From positions 1 to 52,135 of the forward strand of contig JAIMAY010000022.1 of NCBI GenBank assembly GCA_023511725.1: 52,135 nt of DNA, written 5' to 3'. The DNA is from Alicyclobacillus sp. GTDB lineage: Bacteria; Bacillota; Bacilli; Alicyclobacillales; Alicyclobacillaceae. A model generated the notes under the pieces. The model searched no databases. It saw only the letters and a list, made by a program, of their open reading frames with translations, and had not been told where the DNA came from. The translations under genes and the position numbers were made by a program. Of this stretch, positions 16,351 to 27,516 are shown one piece after another. Within the stretch, counting starts at the first letter, position 1. Every line of letters begins with the position of its first letter.

Positions 16351-18668
16351 AGGACGGAAGGCCGCGGGCGAAGGATTTGGGGCGGGCGGAGGCCGTTCGG
16401 CGACGCAGGCCCCTGGTCTGGTGGGCGGCCGGCGCGCTGTTCACCCTTGCGGCAGCGGCATGGGGTGCGACGCGGCCTGCCCCCGACAGCCGTTTGGCGG
16501 GGTCCGTCTGGGTTGTGCCCACGCTGCGTAAGACCGTGACGTACAGCCTCGGCGAGTTTCGCCTCACCTGGGACGGTGCTCACGGCGCATGGCGCATCAC
16601 TCATATGCGAACTGGGGACCACGAGGTCTTTGCGACGCCGGCAGGACAAGCTTTCCTGCTCGCGGCACGGGGTGGCATGACCGCGCCGGAGAACATCGGC
16701 TACTTTTACATTCGGCGCTGGACGGACATCGCGTACACCATCCAGACCGTGGACGATATCCGGGAAGAGGACGGCGCTTTGGTGGTCCGAGGTACGCTCA
16801 GAAGTGACCGAGGGGATGAGGCGGCTTACGAGTTGACCTGGCGCGCCGAGGCTGCGGATCGGCTGGCTTATGACGTGAAGGTGAGCTCCATGCAGGGACC
16901 GGCGCCGAATCGACTGTACCTGACCTTTGCCACGCAGCCAGGGGAACATTTCTACGGCTTTGGCGTACAGTTCTCCACGCTGGACATGAAGGGGCGACGA
17001 CTCCCCATCCTCGTCCAGGAGCATGGCAATGGCCGCGGTATGCAGCCGCTGACGCTTCTGGCCGACATCACGCACGGCGGTGCGGGAGGGCACTGGTACA
17101 ACACCTACGCGCCAGTGCCGTACATGCTGACCAGCACCATGCAGGCGCTGTTCAGCAAGAACAGTGAGTACCAAGTCTTCGACTTCACGGATCCGCGGGC
17201 AGGCGAGCTGGAGGTGGACGCCGACCACATCCAGGGCGACATCTTCGCAGGGACCACACCGGCGGCACTTACGCAGGCATACACGGCCGTGATCGGGCGC
17301 ATGCAGCCCCTGCCGGCTTGGACCCAGCAGGGCTTCATCTTCGGTGCGGAGGGCGGGACGCAGACGGTCCTGTCGCACCTTCGCCAGCTGCTGGCTGCGC
17401 ACGTGCCCATCACAGGACTTTGGATCCAGGACTGGGTGGGGCAGCGCCGCACCAGCTTCGGTGACCAACTCATCTGGAACTGGACGCTCAATCCAGACCA
17501 ATACCCGGATTGGAATGCCTTCACGGCGCAGCTTCATGCACTCGGCATCCACCTGTTGGGGTATGTCAACCCCTTCCTCACGGATGTGAGCAGCTACCCG
17601 CGGCTGACCAACCTCTATGAGGAAGCGCTGCTCAAGGGTTACTTCGTCAAGGGGCCCGACGGTCGCCCCGTGGTCTTCCAGTATCCCAACTTCACCGCTT
17701 CGCTGATTGATCTCACGAATCCCTCTGCTCGGCAATGGCTGGAGCAGGTGATGCTGCAGGAGCTCGTGGGCAACGGCTTCGATGGCTGGATGGCAGATTT
17801 CGGCGAGGAGTTGCCGCTGAGCGTCACCACGGCCGATGGCTCCAGCGGTCTGACCCTGCACAACCTGTATCCTGTGTTGTGGGCCCAGGTCAACCGAGAC
17901 GTGCTGCAGGCCGCCGGTCTGGCGGGAAAGGGCCTGGTCTTCATGCGATCCGGCTTTTCCCCCAGCCCGGGCGTCATTACGGACCTGTGGCTCGGTGATC
18001 AGCTGGAAAGCTGGGACCCGGACAACGGCCTGCCATCGGCGGTCACGGGGCTACTCAGCGCGGGGTTATCCGGCTTCACCATGGTCTCCAGCGATGTCGG
18101 GGGTTACACCAGCCTGACGCAGTTCCCGTTTCATTATGTTCGCGACGACGAGTTACTGATGCGCTGGATGGAACTGGATGCCTTCACGACGCTCTTTCGC
18201 AGCCATGAAGGCAATCAGCCGGACAAAAATGTGCAGGTCTACAGCAACCCCGACGTGATGGCCGAGCTCCGCCGCTGCGTCATTCTCTTCCGCGACCTGG
18301 CGCCTTACCGTGAGCAGCTGATGCAGCAGGCTGCAGCCACGGGTGTGCCGGTGGACAGGCCGATGTTCTTCGAGTATCCGGAGGATCCTGTGGCTTGGCA
18401 GGTGGCTGACCAGCAGTTCATGCTCGGCCCGGATGTCATCGTTGCGCCGGTGTTGGCACCGCACCAGACCAGCGTCAAGGTGTACCTGCCGGCGGGGGAT
18501 TGGGTGCACCTGTGGAGCGGAAGGGTGTACCATGTGGCGCAGGGCGAGACCATCACGCTGCCGGCGCCCATCGGGCAGCCCGCGGTGTTGTACAGGGCGG
18601 GATCGACCGTGGCTACCCAGTTCCAGCAGGCGCTGGCCGACATCCGCCAAGCGGACGCCGGCCAGTAA
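16347..18668 (+). CDS. Membrane-anchored GH31 glycosidase, sulfoquinovosidase-like branch
   Basis: The 773-aa protein has an N-terminal membrane anchor or signal (about 23-45), a beta-sandwich N-domain and a GH31 catalytic barrel. Catalytic residues are intact: nucleophile Asp484 in WMADFGEE and acid/base Asp551 in LGDQLESW. Spacing and motifs (WIQDWVG, SFGDQLIWNW, SSDVGGYT) resemble the YihQ sulfoquinovosidase branch more than classical alpha-glucosidases. At the positions I align with the YihQ sulfonate-binding set Q-Q-R-W-Y, this protein has Glu335, Gln361, Gln374, Trp377 and Tyr587: the key Arg is replaced by Gln. So it is probably an alpha-glycosidase of another specificity. ATG 16347 overlaps the rmuC stop. 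Location outside the membrane contrasts with the cytoplasmic YihQ. Confidence 0.85.
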   Translation: MKDGRPRAKDLGRAEAVRRRRPLVWWAAGALFTLAAAAWGATRPAPDSRLAGSVWVVPTLRKTVTYSLGEFRLTWDGAHGAWRITHMRTGDHEVFATPAGQAFLLAARGGMTAPENIGYFYIRRWTDIAYTIQTVDDIREEDGALVVRGTLRSDRGDEAAYELTWRAEAADRLAYDVKVSSMQGPAPNRLYLTFATQPGEHFYGFGVQFSTLDMKGRRLPILVQEHGNGRGMQPLTLLADITHGGAGGHWYNTYAPVPYMLTSTMQALFSKNSEYQVFDFTDPRAGELEVDADHIQGDIFAGTTPAALTQAYTAVIGRMQPLPAWTQQGFIFGAEGGTQTVLSHLRQLLAAHVPITGLWIQDWVGQRRTSFGDQLIWNWTLNPDQYPDWNAFTAQLHALGIHLLGYVNPFLTDVSSYPRLTNLYEEALLKGYFVKGPDGRPVVFQYPNFTASLIDLTNPSARQWLEQVMLQELVGNGFDGWMADFGEELPLSVTTADGSSGLTLHNLYPVLWAQVNRDVLQAAGLAGKGLVFMRSGFSPSPGVITDLWLGDQLESWDPDNGLPSAVTGLLSAGLSGFTMVSSDVGGYTSLTQFPFHYVRDDELLMRWMELDAFTTLFRSHEGNQPDKNVQVYSNPDVMAELRRCVILFRDLAPYREQLMQQAAATGVPVDRPMFFEYPEDPVAWQVADQQFMLGPDVIVAPVLAPHQTSVKVYLPAGDWVHLWSGRVYHVAQGETITLPAPIGQPAVLYRAGSTVATQFQQALADIRQADAGQ

Positions 18669-18771
18669 CTCGGGCCATGTCAGGTCGGCCACCACGCCGC
18701 GGCGCCGACTGCACCACAGGTCGCGCCTAGACGCGGGACACCGGCCCTGCATCGAAGACCCAAGACCTTGC

Positions 18772-19242
18772 TCAGTCGCGGCGGGCCGGGCCGTAGATGT
18801 CCGGGACCTGCAGCCCCGCTTGACGCATCAGCACGGACAGTTGGCCGCGGTGGTGGATCTCGTGCCGCACCAGGGTGTGGAGGATCTGCGCCACCGGCAA
18901 TTCCATGCCGAACATGGCGCGCCGCTCTGTCAGGGTGGCGTCGGTGAGGTCGCGTTGCGCGGCCTCAGCGAGGGCCGCGCTCACTTGCCGGTACGCATCG
19001 GCGATGGCGCGGGCGGAGCTGGGGACGGACTTCGGATCTCCTGGGGAGTTCAGCCCCAGTCCGGCGGCGCTGGCCATCATCGGGATGACGGTGACGATGT
19101 GCCACGCCAGCTCACCGAGCGCCCTGTCCTTCGGGCTCACCCGCTGCGCCAGGGACGCGTCGGTGAGGTTGTCGAGGCACCGTTGCGTGATGCCGGACTC
19201 ACGCTTCCAGTCGGAAACAAATGCCTGCACCGTGGGATACAT
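18772..19242 (-). CDS. DinB-family putative metal-dependent protein
   Basis: A 156-aa four-helix-bundle protein of the DinB/YfiT type. The three metal-binding histidines appear as ELAWHIVT (about residue 47) and HEIHHRG (about 128-132), the usual spacing of the family. Some members are bacillithiol- or mycothiol-dependent transferases; the substrate here is unknown. ATG 19242 has AAGGAGG seven bases upstream; the frame extends to 19305 without a better site. It lies downstream of deoD on the same strand, 70 bases away, and could be cotranscribed. Confidence 0.85.
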   Translation of the reverse strand: MYPTVQAFVSDWKRESGITQRCLDNLTDASLAQRVSPKDRALGELAWHIVTVIPMMASAAGLGLNSPGDPKSVPSSARAIADAYRQVSAALAEAAQRDLTDATLTERRAMFGMELPVAQILHTLVRHEIHHRGQLSVLMRQAGLQVPDIYGPARRD

Positions 19243-19312
19243 GGCTTGTCCCTCCTTGGACTCTGTTTGCTTTGACTTTCTTGAACGCGATGACGCTTGA
19301 TCCAAGCCTTGA

Positions 19313-20023
19313 TCAGCTGAGGTTCACCGCTGTCTCTAAGGCGAGTTCTATCATCTGCGTGAACGTTGTCTGCCGCTCCTGCGCGCTGGTGGCCTCGCCG
19401 GTGACGAGATGGTCGCTCACGGTGAGAATGGACAGCGCCTTCCGTCCGAACTTGGCAGCCAGCGTGTAGAGGGCCGCCGTCTCCATCTCCACCGCAATGA
19501 CACCGAACGCCGCCAGGTCCTTGGTCACCTGCGGGTCATCGTTGTAGAACACGTCGGTGGTAAACACACTGCCGACTCGCACGGGGATCTGCTTGGCAAT
19601 GGCCGTCTCGTACGCTTTGTGCAGCAGTTCGAAGTTCGCGGTCGGCGCATAGTCGATGTGGGGGAACCGGCCCCGGTTGAGCGAGGAGTCTGTACTGGCG
19701 CTCATGGCCAGGATCACGTCGCGCACGCGCACCTCCTCACGCATGGCGCCGCACGTCCCTACGCGGATCAACGTCTGGACGTTGTAGCTTTCCATCAACT
19801 CATGGGCGTAGATGGAGATGGATGGGACGCCCATGCCCGTCCCTTGCACCGATACGCGCCGGCCTTTGTATGTACCGGTGAAGCCAAGCATCCCGCGGAC
19901 GCGGTTGTAGCACTCCGCGCCCTCGAGGAACGTTTCCGCAATGAACTGCGCCCGCAGCGGGTCACCCGGGAGCAGTACAATCTCAGCGATTTGGCCAGGA
20001 TTGGCTTCGATGTGGATGCTCAC
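19313..20023 (-). CDS. deoD: Purine nucleoside phosphorylase, DeoD-type
   Basis: The 236-aa hexameric phosphorylase converts purine (deoxy)nucleosides and phosphate to base and (deoxy)ribose 1-phosphate in the salvage pathway. Diagnostic motifs are HIEA at the N-terminus (active-site His from the neighbouring subunit), LLPGDPLRA (phosphate-binding Gly/Arg), IRVGTCGA, the VEMETAALY ribose-binding Met/Glu segment, and the catalytic Asp in TVSDHLVTG. The length is that expected for the DeoD type. The start is GTG 20023 after a purine-rich GGAAGGGAAGG. A TATACT-like -10 box lies at 20081-20086 on the minus strand. Confidence 0.95.
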   Translation of the reverse strand: MSIHIEANPGQIAEIVLLPGDPLRAQFIAETFLEGAECYNRVRGMLGFTGTYKGRRVSVQGTGMGVPSISIYAHELMESYNVQTLIRVGTCGAMREEVRVRDVILAMSASTDSSLNRGRFPHIDYAPTANFELLHKAYETAIAKQIPVRVGSVFTTDVFYNDDPQVTKDLAAFGVIAVEMETAALYTLAAKFGRKALSILTVSDHLVTGEATSAQERQTTFTQMIELALETAVNLS

Positions 20024-20140
20024 CCTCGCCTTCCCTTCCTTTCCGCGCCCGGATCATCATGCCTGTCCGGGATCGGTATCAGTATAGATCAGGGGGCGAG
20101 GTTACCCAAACGACATGCCGAACCTGGGCGAGTTGCGTGT

Positions 20141-20497
20141 TCACGTGGATGTGTCGGAACAGGATTCGAGTATCGCTTGCACCGCTTTTTTGAGTTGTGG
20201 CAGATCCCGCTCAACAACGGACCACACCTCTTTGAGCCCAACTCGATCGTAATCGTGGATCAAGATGTCTCTAAAACCGGCAATGCGTCGCCACGGGACA
20301 TCGGGGTAGCTTTTGCGGAGATCCTCTGACAGCTTTTTCACAGCCTCGCCGATGATCTCAAAGTTGCGTATCGTTGCATCCTGAATCAGTGGCGATTTCA
20401 TGAACTCCTCATACCCACTTGAAGTGTAGGAGTTCACTCTGTCGATGGCGTCCAGGATGTCTTGCAAACGTGCCAGATCCGTTTTCCGTCTCGTCAT
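20141..20497 (-). CDS. hepT: HepT-like ribonuclease toxin (DUF86)
   Basis: The 118-aa HEPN-domain protein carries the RX4HXY motif of HepT toxins, read here as RDILIHDY. Arg and His form the RNase active site and the Tyr is the residue that the partner nucleotidyltransferase AMPylates. The first helix ([15 protein letters not shown]) and [13 protein letters not shown] are typical of DUF86. ATG 20497 overlaps the mntA stop (ATGA), so antitoxin and toxin are coupled with the antitoxin first. It belongs to a mobile-type defence/stress pair, sited beside a tRNA gene. Confidence 0.9.
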   Translation of the reverse strand: MTRRKTDLARLQDILDAIDRVNSYTSSGYEEFMKSPLIQDATIRNFEIIGEAVKKLSEDLRKSYPDVPWRRIAGFRDILIHDYDRVGLKEVWSVVERDLPQLKKAVQAILESCSDTST

Positions 20498-20775
20498 AGG
20501 GGTCTGGCCTCTGCGAGAATCTCATCCCTCAACACGGGGTGCAGGCTTTCATCGGTCAGGAGATCAACCTTCAGACCCAACAGGTCCTCCAGGTCTTGCT
20601 TCATGGCAATCCTGTCAAGGAGGTTGGGGTTTTCAAATTCCACCAACAAGTCAAGGTCGCTGTTGGGATGTTCTTCGTTGCGACATTGGGATCCGAACAC
20701 CCGCACATTTTTTGCACGGTACGTCGTCGCAATGCGCAAGATGTCCTCACGCTTCTGTTCGATTCGAAGGTCCAT
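20494..20775 (-). CDS. mntA: MntA-like nucleotidyltransferase antitoxin
   Basis: The 93-aa minimal nucleotidyltransferase has the GSX10DXD signature ([20 protein letters not shown]), with the second and third carboxylates in DLD and LKVDLLT. In the known HepT/MntA systems this enzyme transfers AMP to the toxin's Tyr and inactivates it. ATG 20775 is preceded by AAAAGGGGCGGG; the reading frame continues upstream to 20964, but that part crosses a terminator and is not coding. It is translationally coupled to hepT. Confidence 0.9.
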   Translation of the reverse strand: MDLRIEQKREDILRIATTYRAKNVRVFGSQCRNEEHPNSDLDLLVEFENPNLLDRIAMKQDLEDLLGLKVDLLTDESLHPVLRDEILAEARPL

Positions 20776-20841
20776 GTGCGCCCGCCCCTTTTCAGGATCC
20801 AGTATACATACAGGTATGCCCATCGGGCATCCCTTCCAACA

Positions 20842-20884
20842 ATAAAAACCGCTCCTTCGTGTCTGGCTACACAGAAGAAGCGGT
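20842..20884 (-). terminator. Intrinsic terminator of the tRNA-Pro transcript
   Basis: On the minus strand, ACCGCTTCTTC pairs with GAAGGAGCGGT (plus-strand 20848-20884, one mismatch), followed by TTTTTATT. It lies 85 bases beyond the tRNA 3' end and before mntA, so the TA pair is probably transcribed from its own promoter. Confidence 0.8.
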
Positions 20885-20968
20885 CTTTGGGCGGGGGAAA
20901 GTGGTTTCGCAGGACGGCTTTCACGCTTCCCCTTAACGAATCCCAAGCAACCCACGCGTATCACGGTT

Positions 20969-21045
20969 TGGTCGGAATGACAGGACTCGAACCTGCGACC
21001 TCACGGTCCCGAACCGTGCGCTCTACCAACCTGAGCTACATTCCG
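20969..21045 (-). tRNA. tRNA-Pro(CGG)
   Basis: The 77-nt cloverleaf on the minus strand: acceptor CGGAATG/CATTCCG with discriminator A and an encoded CCA; D arm GCTC...GAGC with AGGTTGGTA; anticodon stem CACGG/CCGTG with loop TTCGGGA, giving anticodon CGG; T arm GCAGG-TTCGAGT-CCTGT. All stems pair (one G-U in the T stem). It reads CCG codons, which this high-GC genome would use heavily. It has its own promoter and terminator, and a TA module lies directly downstream. Confidence 0.95.
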
Positions 21046-21058
21046 ACGTTCGTGGTAT

Positions 21059-21123
21059 GAGCCGACCCGTCGGCTCCGCCGTGTGACAGTGAGTAATATA
21101 GCACGCCTCACGCGCTGCGTCAA
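21059..21123 (-). promoter_or_regulatory. tRNA-Pro promoter and leader hairpin
   Basis: On the minus strand, TTGACG (plus 21118-21123) and TATATT (21095-21100) are separated by exactly 17 bases, about 50 bases before the tRNA. Between promoter and tRNA is a perfect 8-bp inverted repeat, GAGCCGAC-CC-GTCGGCTC (21059-21076), without a U-run; it probably forms in the 5' leader of the precursor. Confidence 0.75.
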
Positions 21124-21258
21124 CCGCATTTCCGGCTCACAAACTGTGGTAATCTGTGGGGGACTGCATCCGCTTCGGTTGCACGGCCGTGGGCGAGTGC
21201 TCTTCGGCCGAATGCCACCGTGGTATGGGTATCGATGTGGCTACGGGGAGGTGCGCCT

Positions 21259-22503
21259 TTGACGACGGCAATGCGCGGTACGTGGGTCGATATCACGCCC
21301 CTGCGGGTTTCCCCACCCTTTCGCCGCTTGTGGCTGGGCACGGGTATTTCCACATTGGGCGGCTACATGACCGATTTCGCCATCGTCCTTCAATTGTATA
21401 CCATCACGCACAGCGCGCTGGCCGTCGGAGCTGCCGGGTTATTCAAAGGTGTGCCTTCCATGCTGTTCGTGCTGCTCGGCGGAAGTCTGGGGGACGCCGT
21501 CGACCGGCGGAAGCTGGTGCTGCTGGCCACCACCGGCCAGGCGCTCGTCTCCACAACCCTCGCTGTGCAGGCTGCGGCCGGCCTGAGGTCCGTTGCCGTG
21601 CTGTACACGCTGCTGGTCGTGCAGTCCCTGCTCGGCGCCATCAACGCGCCGGCGCGGCGGACGTTCCTGCCGCGCTTGCTGCCTGCTGAGCTTGTCCGAT
21701 CCGGTGCCGCCCTCAACACCCTCTTCACCCGCGCGGCCGAGGTCACGGGGCCGGCGCTGGCGGGCTGGGTGGTGGCCTTGGCGGGCATCACCGCCTGCTA
21801 CGCCGCGGACGCCGTGAGCTTTGGCGCCGCATTACTCGGCGTGTCGAGTTTGCCGCCGATGCCTCCCGAGGGTGGCGCGGGTGCTGGACCGAGCGCGCAA
21901 TCTGCTCTCGCCGGCCTGCGCTATGTGGTGAGTCAACCCATGCTCGGTGGCGCCTTTCTGGTCGACCTTAGCGTCACCGTCTGCGGCGTCTCCACCGCGC
22001 TCTTTCCTGCCTTGAACGCCGCGTATTTCGGAGGGCAGCCCATCACGCTGGGGTGGCTGATGGGCGCCAGCGGCGTCGGCGGGCTGATCGTGCTGTTTGT
22101 ATCCGGGTGGTTGTCTCGCATCCGGCGCGAGGGGATGGCGCTCATCCTGGCCGGCCTGGCGTGGGGCGGCTGCATGACGTGCGTCGGACTGAGCCGTAGC
22201 CTCGGTCTGACGGTGGTGCTGCTCGCGACCTGCGGTGCACTCGATTCCATCCTCGTCGTCATCCGATCCGCCCTCGTCCAGATCCATACCCCTGACGCCT
22301 TGCGTGGCCGCGTCAGCGCACTGGATTACCTGGTGGGTGCGGGTGGGCCACAACTGGGCAACGTGCGGGCTGGCCTGCTCGGCTCCTTGTTGCCGGCCGG
22401 CAGCGCCATGGCCATCAGCGGCCTGTGCACCATCGCGGCGCTGTGTGTCACGGCCTTGGCCCTGCCGGCATTTCGCCGCCACACCGCCCAGGCATCGGAG
22501 TGA
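21259..22503 (+). CDS. MFS transporter (MFS_3/EntS-like exporter)
   Basis: The 414-aa protein has twelve predicted membrane helices and the MFS loop motif LGGSLGDAVDRRKLVL between helices 2 and 3. The FRRLWLGTGISTLGGYMTDFA start is typical of the MFS_3 (enterobactin exporter-like and macrolide-efflux-like) group. I place the start at TTG 21259, six bases after GGAGGT; GTG/ATG codons further upstream at 21220 lack a site. It lies divergent from the tRNA gene and 61 bases before pcrA. The substrate is unknown. Confidence 0.85.
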   Translation: MTTAMRGTWVDITPLRVSPPFRRLWLGTGISTLGGYMTDFAIVLQLYTITHSALAVGAAGLFKGVPSMLFVLLGGSLGDAVDRRKLVLLATTGQALVSTTLAVQAAAGLRSVAVLYTLLVVQSLLGAINAPARRTFLPRLLPAELVRSGAALNTLFTRAAEVTGPALAGWVVALAGITACYAADAVSFGAALLGVSSLPPMPPEGGAGAGPSAQSALAGLRYVVSQPMLGGAFLVDLSVTVCGVSTALFPALNAAYFGGQPITLGWLMGASGVGGLIVLFVSGWLSRIRREGMALILAGLAWGGCMTCVGLSRSLGLTVVLLATCGALDSILVVIRSALVQIHTPDALRGRVSALDYLVGAGGPQLGNVRAGLLGSLLPAGSAMAISGLCTIAALCVTALALPAFRRHTAQASE

Positions 22504-22506
22504 CGG

Positions 22507-22512
22507 TATAAT
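22507..22512 (+). promoter_or_regulatory. Candidate -10 box for pcrA
   Basis: A perfect TATAAT sits 53 bases before the pcrA start, immediately after the MFS stop codon. No matching -35 box is evident at 16-18 bases. Confidence 0.35.
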
Positions 22513-22564
22513 GGAGACAGTCATGCCGTCCGGCAACGGAGGGCTGCAGAAAGGTGGACGGGCC

Positions 22565-24880
22565 ATGCAGTCCATGACGGCCGAGCAAATTCTTGAGGGG
22601 CTCAACCCTGAGCAACGTCGCGCGGTCGAGACCACGGAAGGGCCGGTTTTGATCCTCGCCGGTGCGGGCAGCGGCAAGACCAACGTGTTGACGCGACGCG
22701 TGGCGTATCTGCTTGCCACGCGGCGGGCGGCGCCGTGGAACATTCTCGCCATCACGTTCACGAATAAGGCTGCGCGGGAGATGCGGGATCGGATCGAGCA
22801 GTGGGTCGGTCCCTTCGCGCACGACATCTGGGCCATGACGTTTCACGCACTGTGCGTGCGCATCCTCCGCCGCGACATCGCGCGGCTCGGCTACACGAGC
22901 GGCTTCACGGTGCTGGATGACGCGGACCAACTGGCCGTCGTTCGGCGCATCCTGCAGGACCTGAACATCGACAGTAAGCGCTATGATCCCCGCGCTGTCC
23001 TGGGTTCCATCAGCCAGGCGAAGAACATCCTGCGCTCGGCGGCCAAGGTGATGGATCTGGCGGGCGATCCGTTCCAAAAAGTTGTGGGCACCGTGTACTT
23101 GGAATACGAGAAGCGGCTGAAGCAGAACAATGCGCTGGACTTCGATGACCTCATCATGAAAACGGTGCAGCTGTTCCGCGAGGCGCCGGACGTGCTGGAG
23201 CACTACCACCGGCGGTTCCGCTATCTCCACGTCGACGAGTACCAGGATACCAACCATGCGCAGTATGTGCTCGTATCCATGTTGGCGCAGGGATCCCGCA
23301 ACCTGTGCGTGGTCGGCGACTCGGACCAGTCCATCTACCGCTGGCGCGGGGCCGACATTCAAAACATTCTCCAGTTTGAACGCGATTATCCCGACGCAAC
23401 GTTGATCCGGCTGGAGCAGAACTATCGCTCCACGCAGACCATCCTTGACATCGCCAACGAAGTGATCCGGCACAACACGCTGCGCCAGGACAAGCGCTTG
23501 TGGAGTGCGCTCGGCGCCGGTGAGAAGGCGCGCTTGTACGAGGCGCCCGACGACAGGACGGAGGCGGCCTACATCGCGCGCACCATCTCGGATTATGTGG
23601 AACGCGGGGGCCGTTACAGCGACTGTGCCGTGCTGTATCGGACCAACGCGCAGTCGCGCGTCATTGAAGAGGCGCTGCTCCAGTTCCAGATTCCCTACCG
23701 CATCTTCGGCGGGCTGCGTTTCTATGAGCGCAAGGAGATCAAAGATGTGCTCAGTTACCTGCGGGTCATCCTGAATCCCGCCGACGATGTCAGCCTGGAG
23801 CGCATCCTGAATGTGCCGCGCCGAGGCATTGGCGATACGTCGGTGGAGCGGCTGCAGGCGTGGGCGCAGCAGCACGGCACATCGCTGTATGAGGCCATCC
23901 TGCATGCCGAGGAGGCGGGCGTGACCGGGCGTGGGCGCAAGGCGCTGGCCGAGTTTGCCGAGGTGCTCCACCAGCTCATCCAGATGCAAACGTTCCTGCC
24001 CATCACGGACCTCACCGAAGAAGTCCTGGCCCGCACGGGCTACCGCGAGGCGCTCGAGGCGGAGCGGTCCATCGAGGCGGAGGCACGGCTGGAGAACCTG
24101 AACGAGTTCCTGTCGCTGACCGCCGAGTTCGACGCGCGCTGGACACCGCAGGAAGATGTCTCTCGCCTGGAGGCGTTCCTGACGGAGGTGGCGCTTGTCT
24201 CCGACGCCGACCTGAACAACGGGATGCCGTCCGCATCCCACGATGCGGACCAGGTGTCGCTGATGACCCTGCACAGCGCCAAGGGGCTGGAGTTTCCCGT
24301 GGTGTTTCTGGCGGGCCTGGATGAGGGCATCTTTCCGCACGCGCGCGCCCTGTACGACGACGAGGAGTTGGAGGAGGAACGGCGCCTTTGCTACGTCGGC
24401 ATCACGCGCGCCATGCGCCGGCTGTATCTGACGCGCAGCCAGTTGCGGATGGTCTTCGGCGAGCACCGGACGTACACGCCGTCGCGGTTTCTGCAGGAGA
24501 TGCCCGCGCATCTGATTGAGCCCGAGATGCCACCGGGATACGGATCGCACCACGGTGCCCAGCGCACGGGATGTGGTTACAGTGCCATGCAGAGCGGGGG
24601 ATCCGGTTCCCCCAACACCATCACACCGGGTGCCCATCCGGCCTCTCGCCCCGCGCTCGGCCTCGTCGTGCCACACAATTTCGGCGCGGACCTGACGGTC
24701 AGCTATGCGCCGGGGGATAAGGTGGAGCACCGCAAGTGGGGCATTGGCGTGGTGCGCAGTGCGCACGGCAGCGGCGAGGACCTGGAGCTCGTCATCCAGT
24801 TCGCGCCGCCGGTGGGCGAGCGGCGGCTGGCGGCACGCTTTGCGCCCATCCGAAAGGTGAGCGCGGACGCCGGCCGGTGA
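22565..24880 (+). CDS. pcrA: ATP-dependent DNA helicase PcrA (UvrD/Rep family)
   Basis: The 771-aa superfamily 1A 3'-5' helicase acts in repair, rolling-circle replication and clearing RecA or RNA polymerase. The motifs appear in order: LNPEQRRAVETTEGPVLILA and AGAGSGKT (Q and Walker A, about residues 10-40), ITFTNKAAREMRDRI (Ia), HVDEYQDTN (II), VGDSDQSIYRWRGAD (III), LEQNYRST (IV), LMTLHSAKGLEFPVVFLAGLDEG (V) and EERRLCYVGITRA (VI). A C-terminal Tudor-like segment (GDKVEHRKWGIGVV) binds RNA polymerase in homologues. ATG 22565 follows AAAGGTGG. The pcrA-ligA pair is a conserved Firmicute arrangement. Confidence 0.96.
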   Translation: MQSMTAEQILEGLNPEQRRAVETTEGPVLILAGAGSGKTNVLTRRVAYLLATRRAAPWNILAITFTNKAAREMRDRIEQWVGPFAHDIWAMTFHALCVRILRRDIARLGYTSGFTVLDDADQLAVVRRILQDLNIDSKRYDPRAVLGSISQAKNILRSAAKVMDLAGDPFQKVVGTVYLEYEKRLKQNNALDFDDLIMKTVQLFREAPDVLEHYHRRFRYLHVDEYQDTNHAQYVLVSMLAQGSRNLCVVGDSDQSIYRWRGADIQNILQFERDYPDATLIRLEQNYRSTQTILDIANEVIRHNTLRQDKRLWSALGAGEKARLYEAPDDRTEAAYIARTISDYVERGGRYSDCAVLYRTNAQSRVIEEALLQFQIPYRIFGGLRFYERKEIKDVLSYLRVILNPADDVSLERILNVPRRGIGDTSVERLQAWAQQHGTSLYEAILHAEEAGVTGRGRKALAEFAEVLHQLIQMQTFLPITDLTEEVLARTGYREALEAERSIEAEARLENLNEFLSLTAEFDARWTPQEDVSRLEAFLTEVALVSDADLNNGMPSASHDADQVSLMTLHSAKGLEFPVVFLAGLDEGIFPHARALYDDEELEEERRLCYVGITRAMRRLYLTRSQLRMVFGEHRTYTPSRFLQEMPAHLIEPEMPPGYGSHHGAQRTGCGYSAMQSGGSGSPNTITPGAHPASRPALGLVVPHNFGADLTVSYAPGDKVEHRKWGIGVVRSAHGSGEDLELVIQFAPPVGERRLAARFAPIRKVSADAGR

Positions 24881-24922
24881 CGTGGCGTGAATGAGAGCGA
24901 AGACGAAGCCCCACCGAGGTGA

Positions 24923-27028
<2,106 letters not shown>

Positions 27029-27036
27029 AGCCCAGC

Positions 27037-27243
27037 TTACTCGGCGCGGCTGCGGCGCCGGGCAAACGGGGCGATTTCCCCGTCCGGCAGTCCGGCTCCT
27101 TGCCGTCCGCGCACGAATTCAGGCACGGTGTATTTCTCCTCCATGCGCGCGTGGAACCACGTGATGCGCGTGGAGATGCGGCCCAGCGCGAAGCCGGCAA
27201 TGGCCAGCGCGGCGCAGGCAATCACCCATTCTTCGACGGACAT
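27037..27243 (-). CDS. Small single-span membrane protein
   Basis: A 68-aa protein with one N-terminal membrane helix (VIACAALAIAGFALG) followed by a basic cytoplasmic tail ending RRRSR. The family is not recognised. I choose ATG 27243, which has GGAGGT eight bases upstream; ATG 27249 is in frame but only two bases from that site. It converges on ligA with an 8-base gap. Confidence 0.6.
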   Translation of the reverse strand: MSVEEWVIACAALAIAGFALGRISTRITWFHARMEEKYTVPEFVRGRQGAGLPDGEIAPFARRRSRAE

Positions 27244-27438
27244 GCTCATCGACCTCCATCTTTCCGGTGGACCTCACGAACGGTCTAAGGGATGCTTATG
27301 CACCGCGTGGCTCGTTCATGTGTATAAGCCCAGGCGGGTATGAAATAGCGGTGTCGGGCCAAAACTTCGATTAATGTGTACGAGGTACCGATGAAAGCAT
27401 GGTTCACGGGGTGAAGGGACATTGTATCGGGGCTTTGC

Positions 27439-27444
27439 TATAAT
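27439..27444 (+). promoter_or_regulatory. Candidate -10 box for the tagO-like gene
   Basis: A perfect TATAAT lies 72 bases before the start codon in the gap after the convergent ligA/small-protein pair. No -35 hexamer close to TTGACA is seen at 16-18 bases. The rest of 27250-27516 shows no other feature. Confidence 0.45.
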
Positions 27445-27516
27445 ATCGTAGACCAGCGAAGCGGACCGAACCCCATGGTAGGCATGTACCATGAGGATGA
27501 GGAGGCCGGTTAGCGC

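Noticed and set aside
16347-18668. Naming the GH31 gene a sulfoquinovosidase
   Set aside because: The Arg expected for sulfonate binding is Gln and the protein is membrane-anchored, so the name would overstate what is seen.
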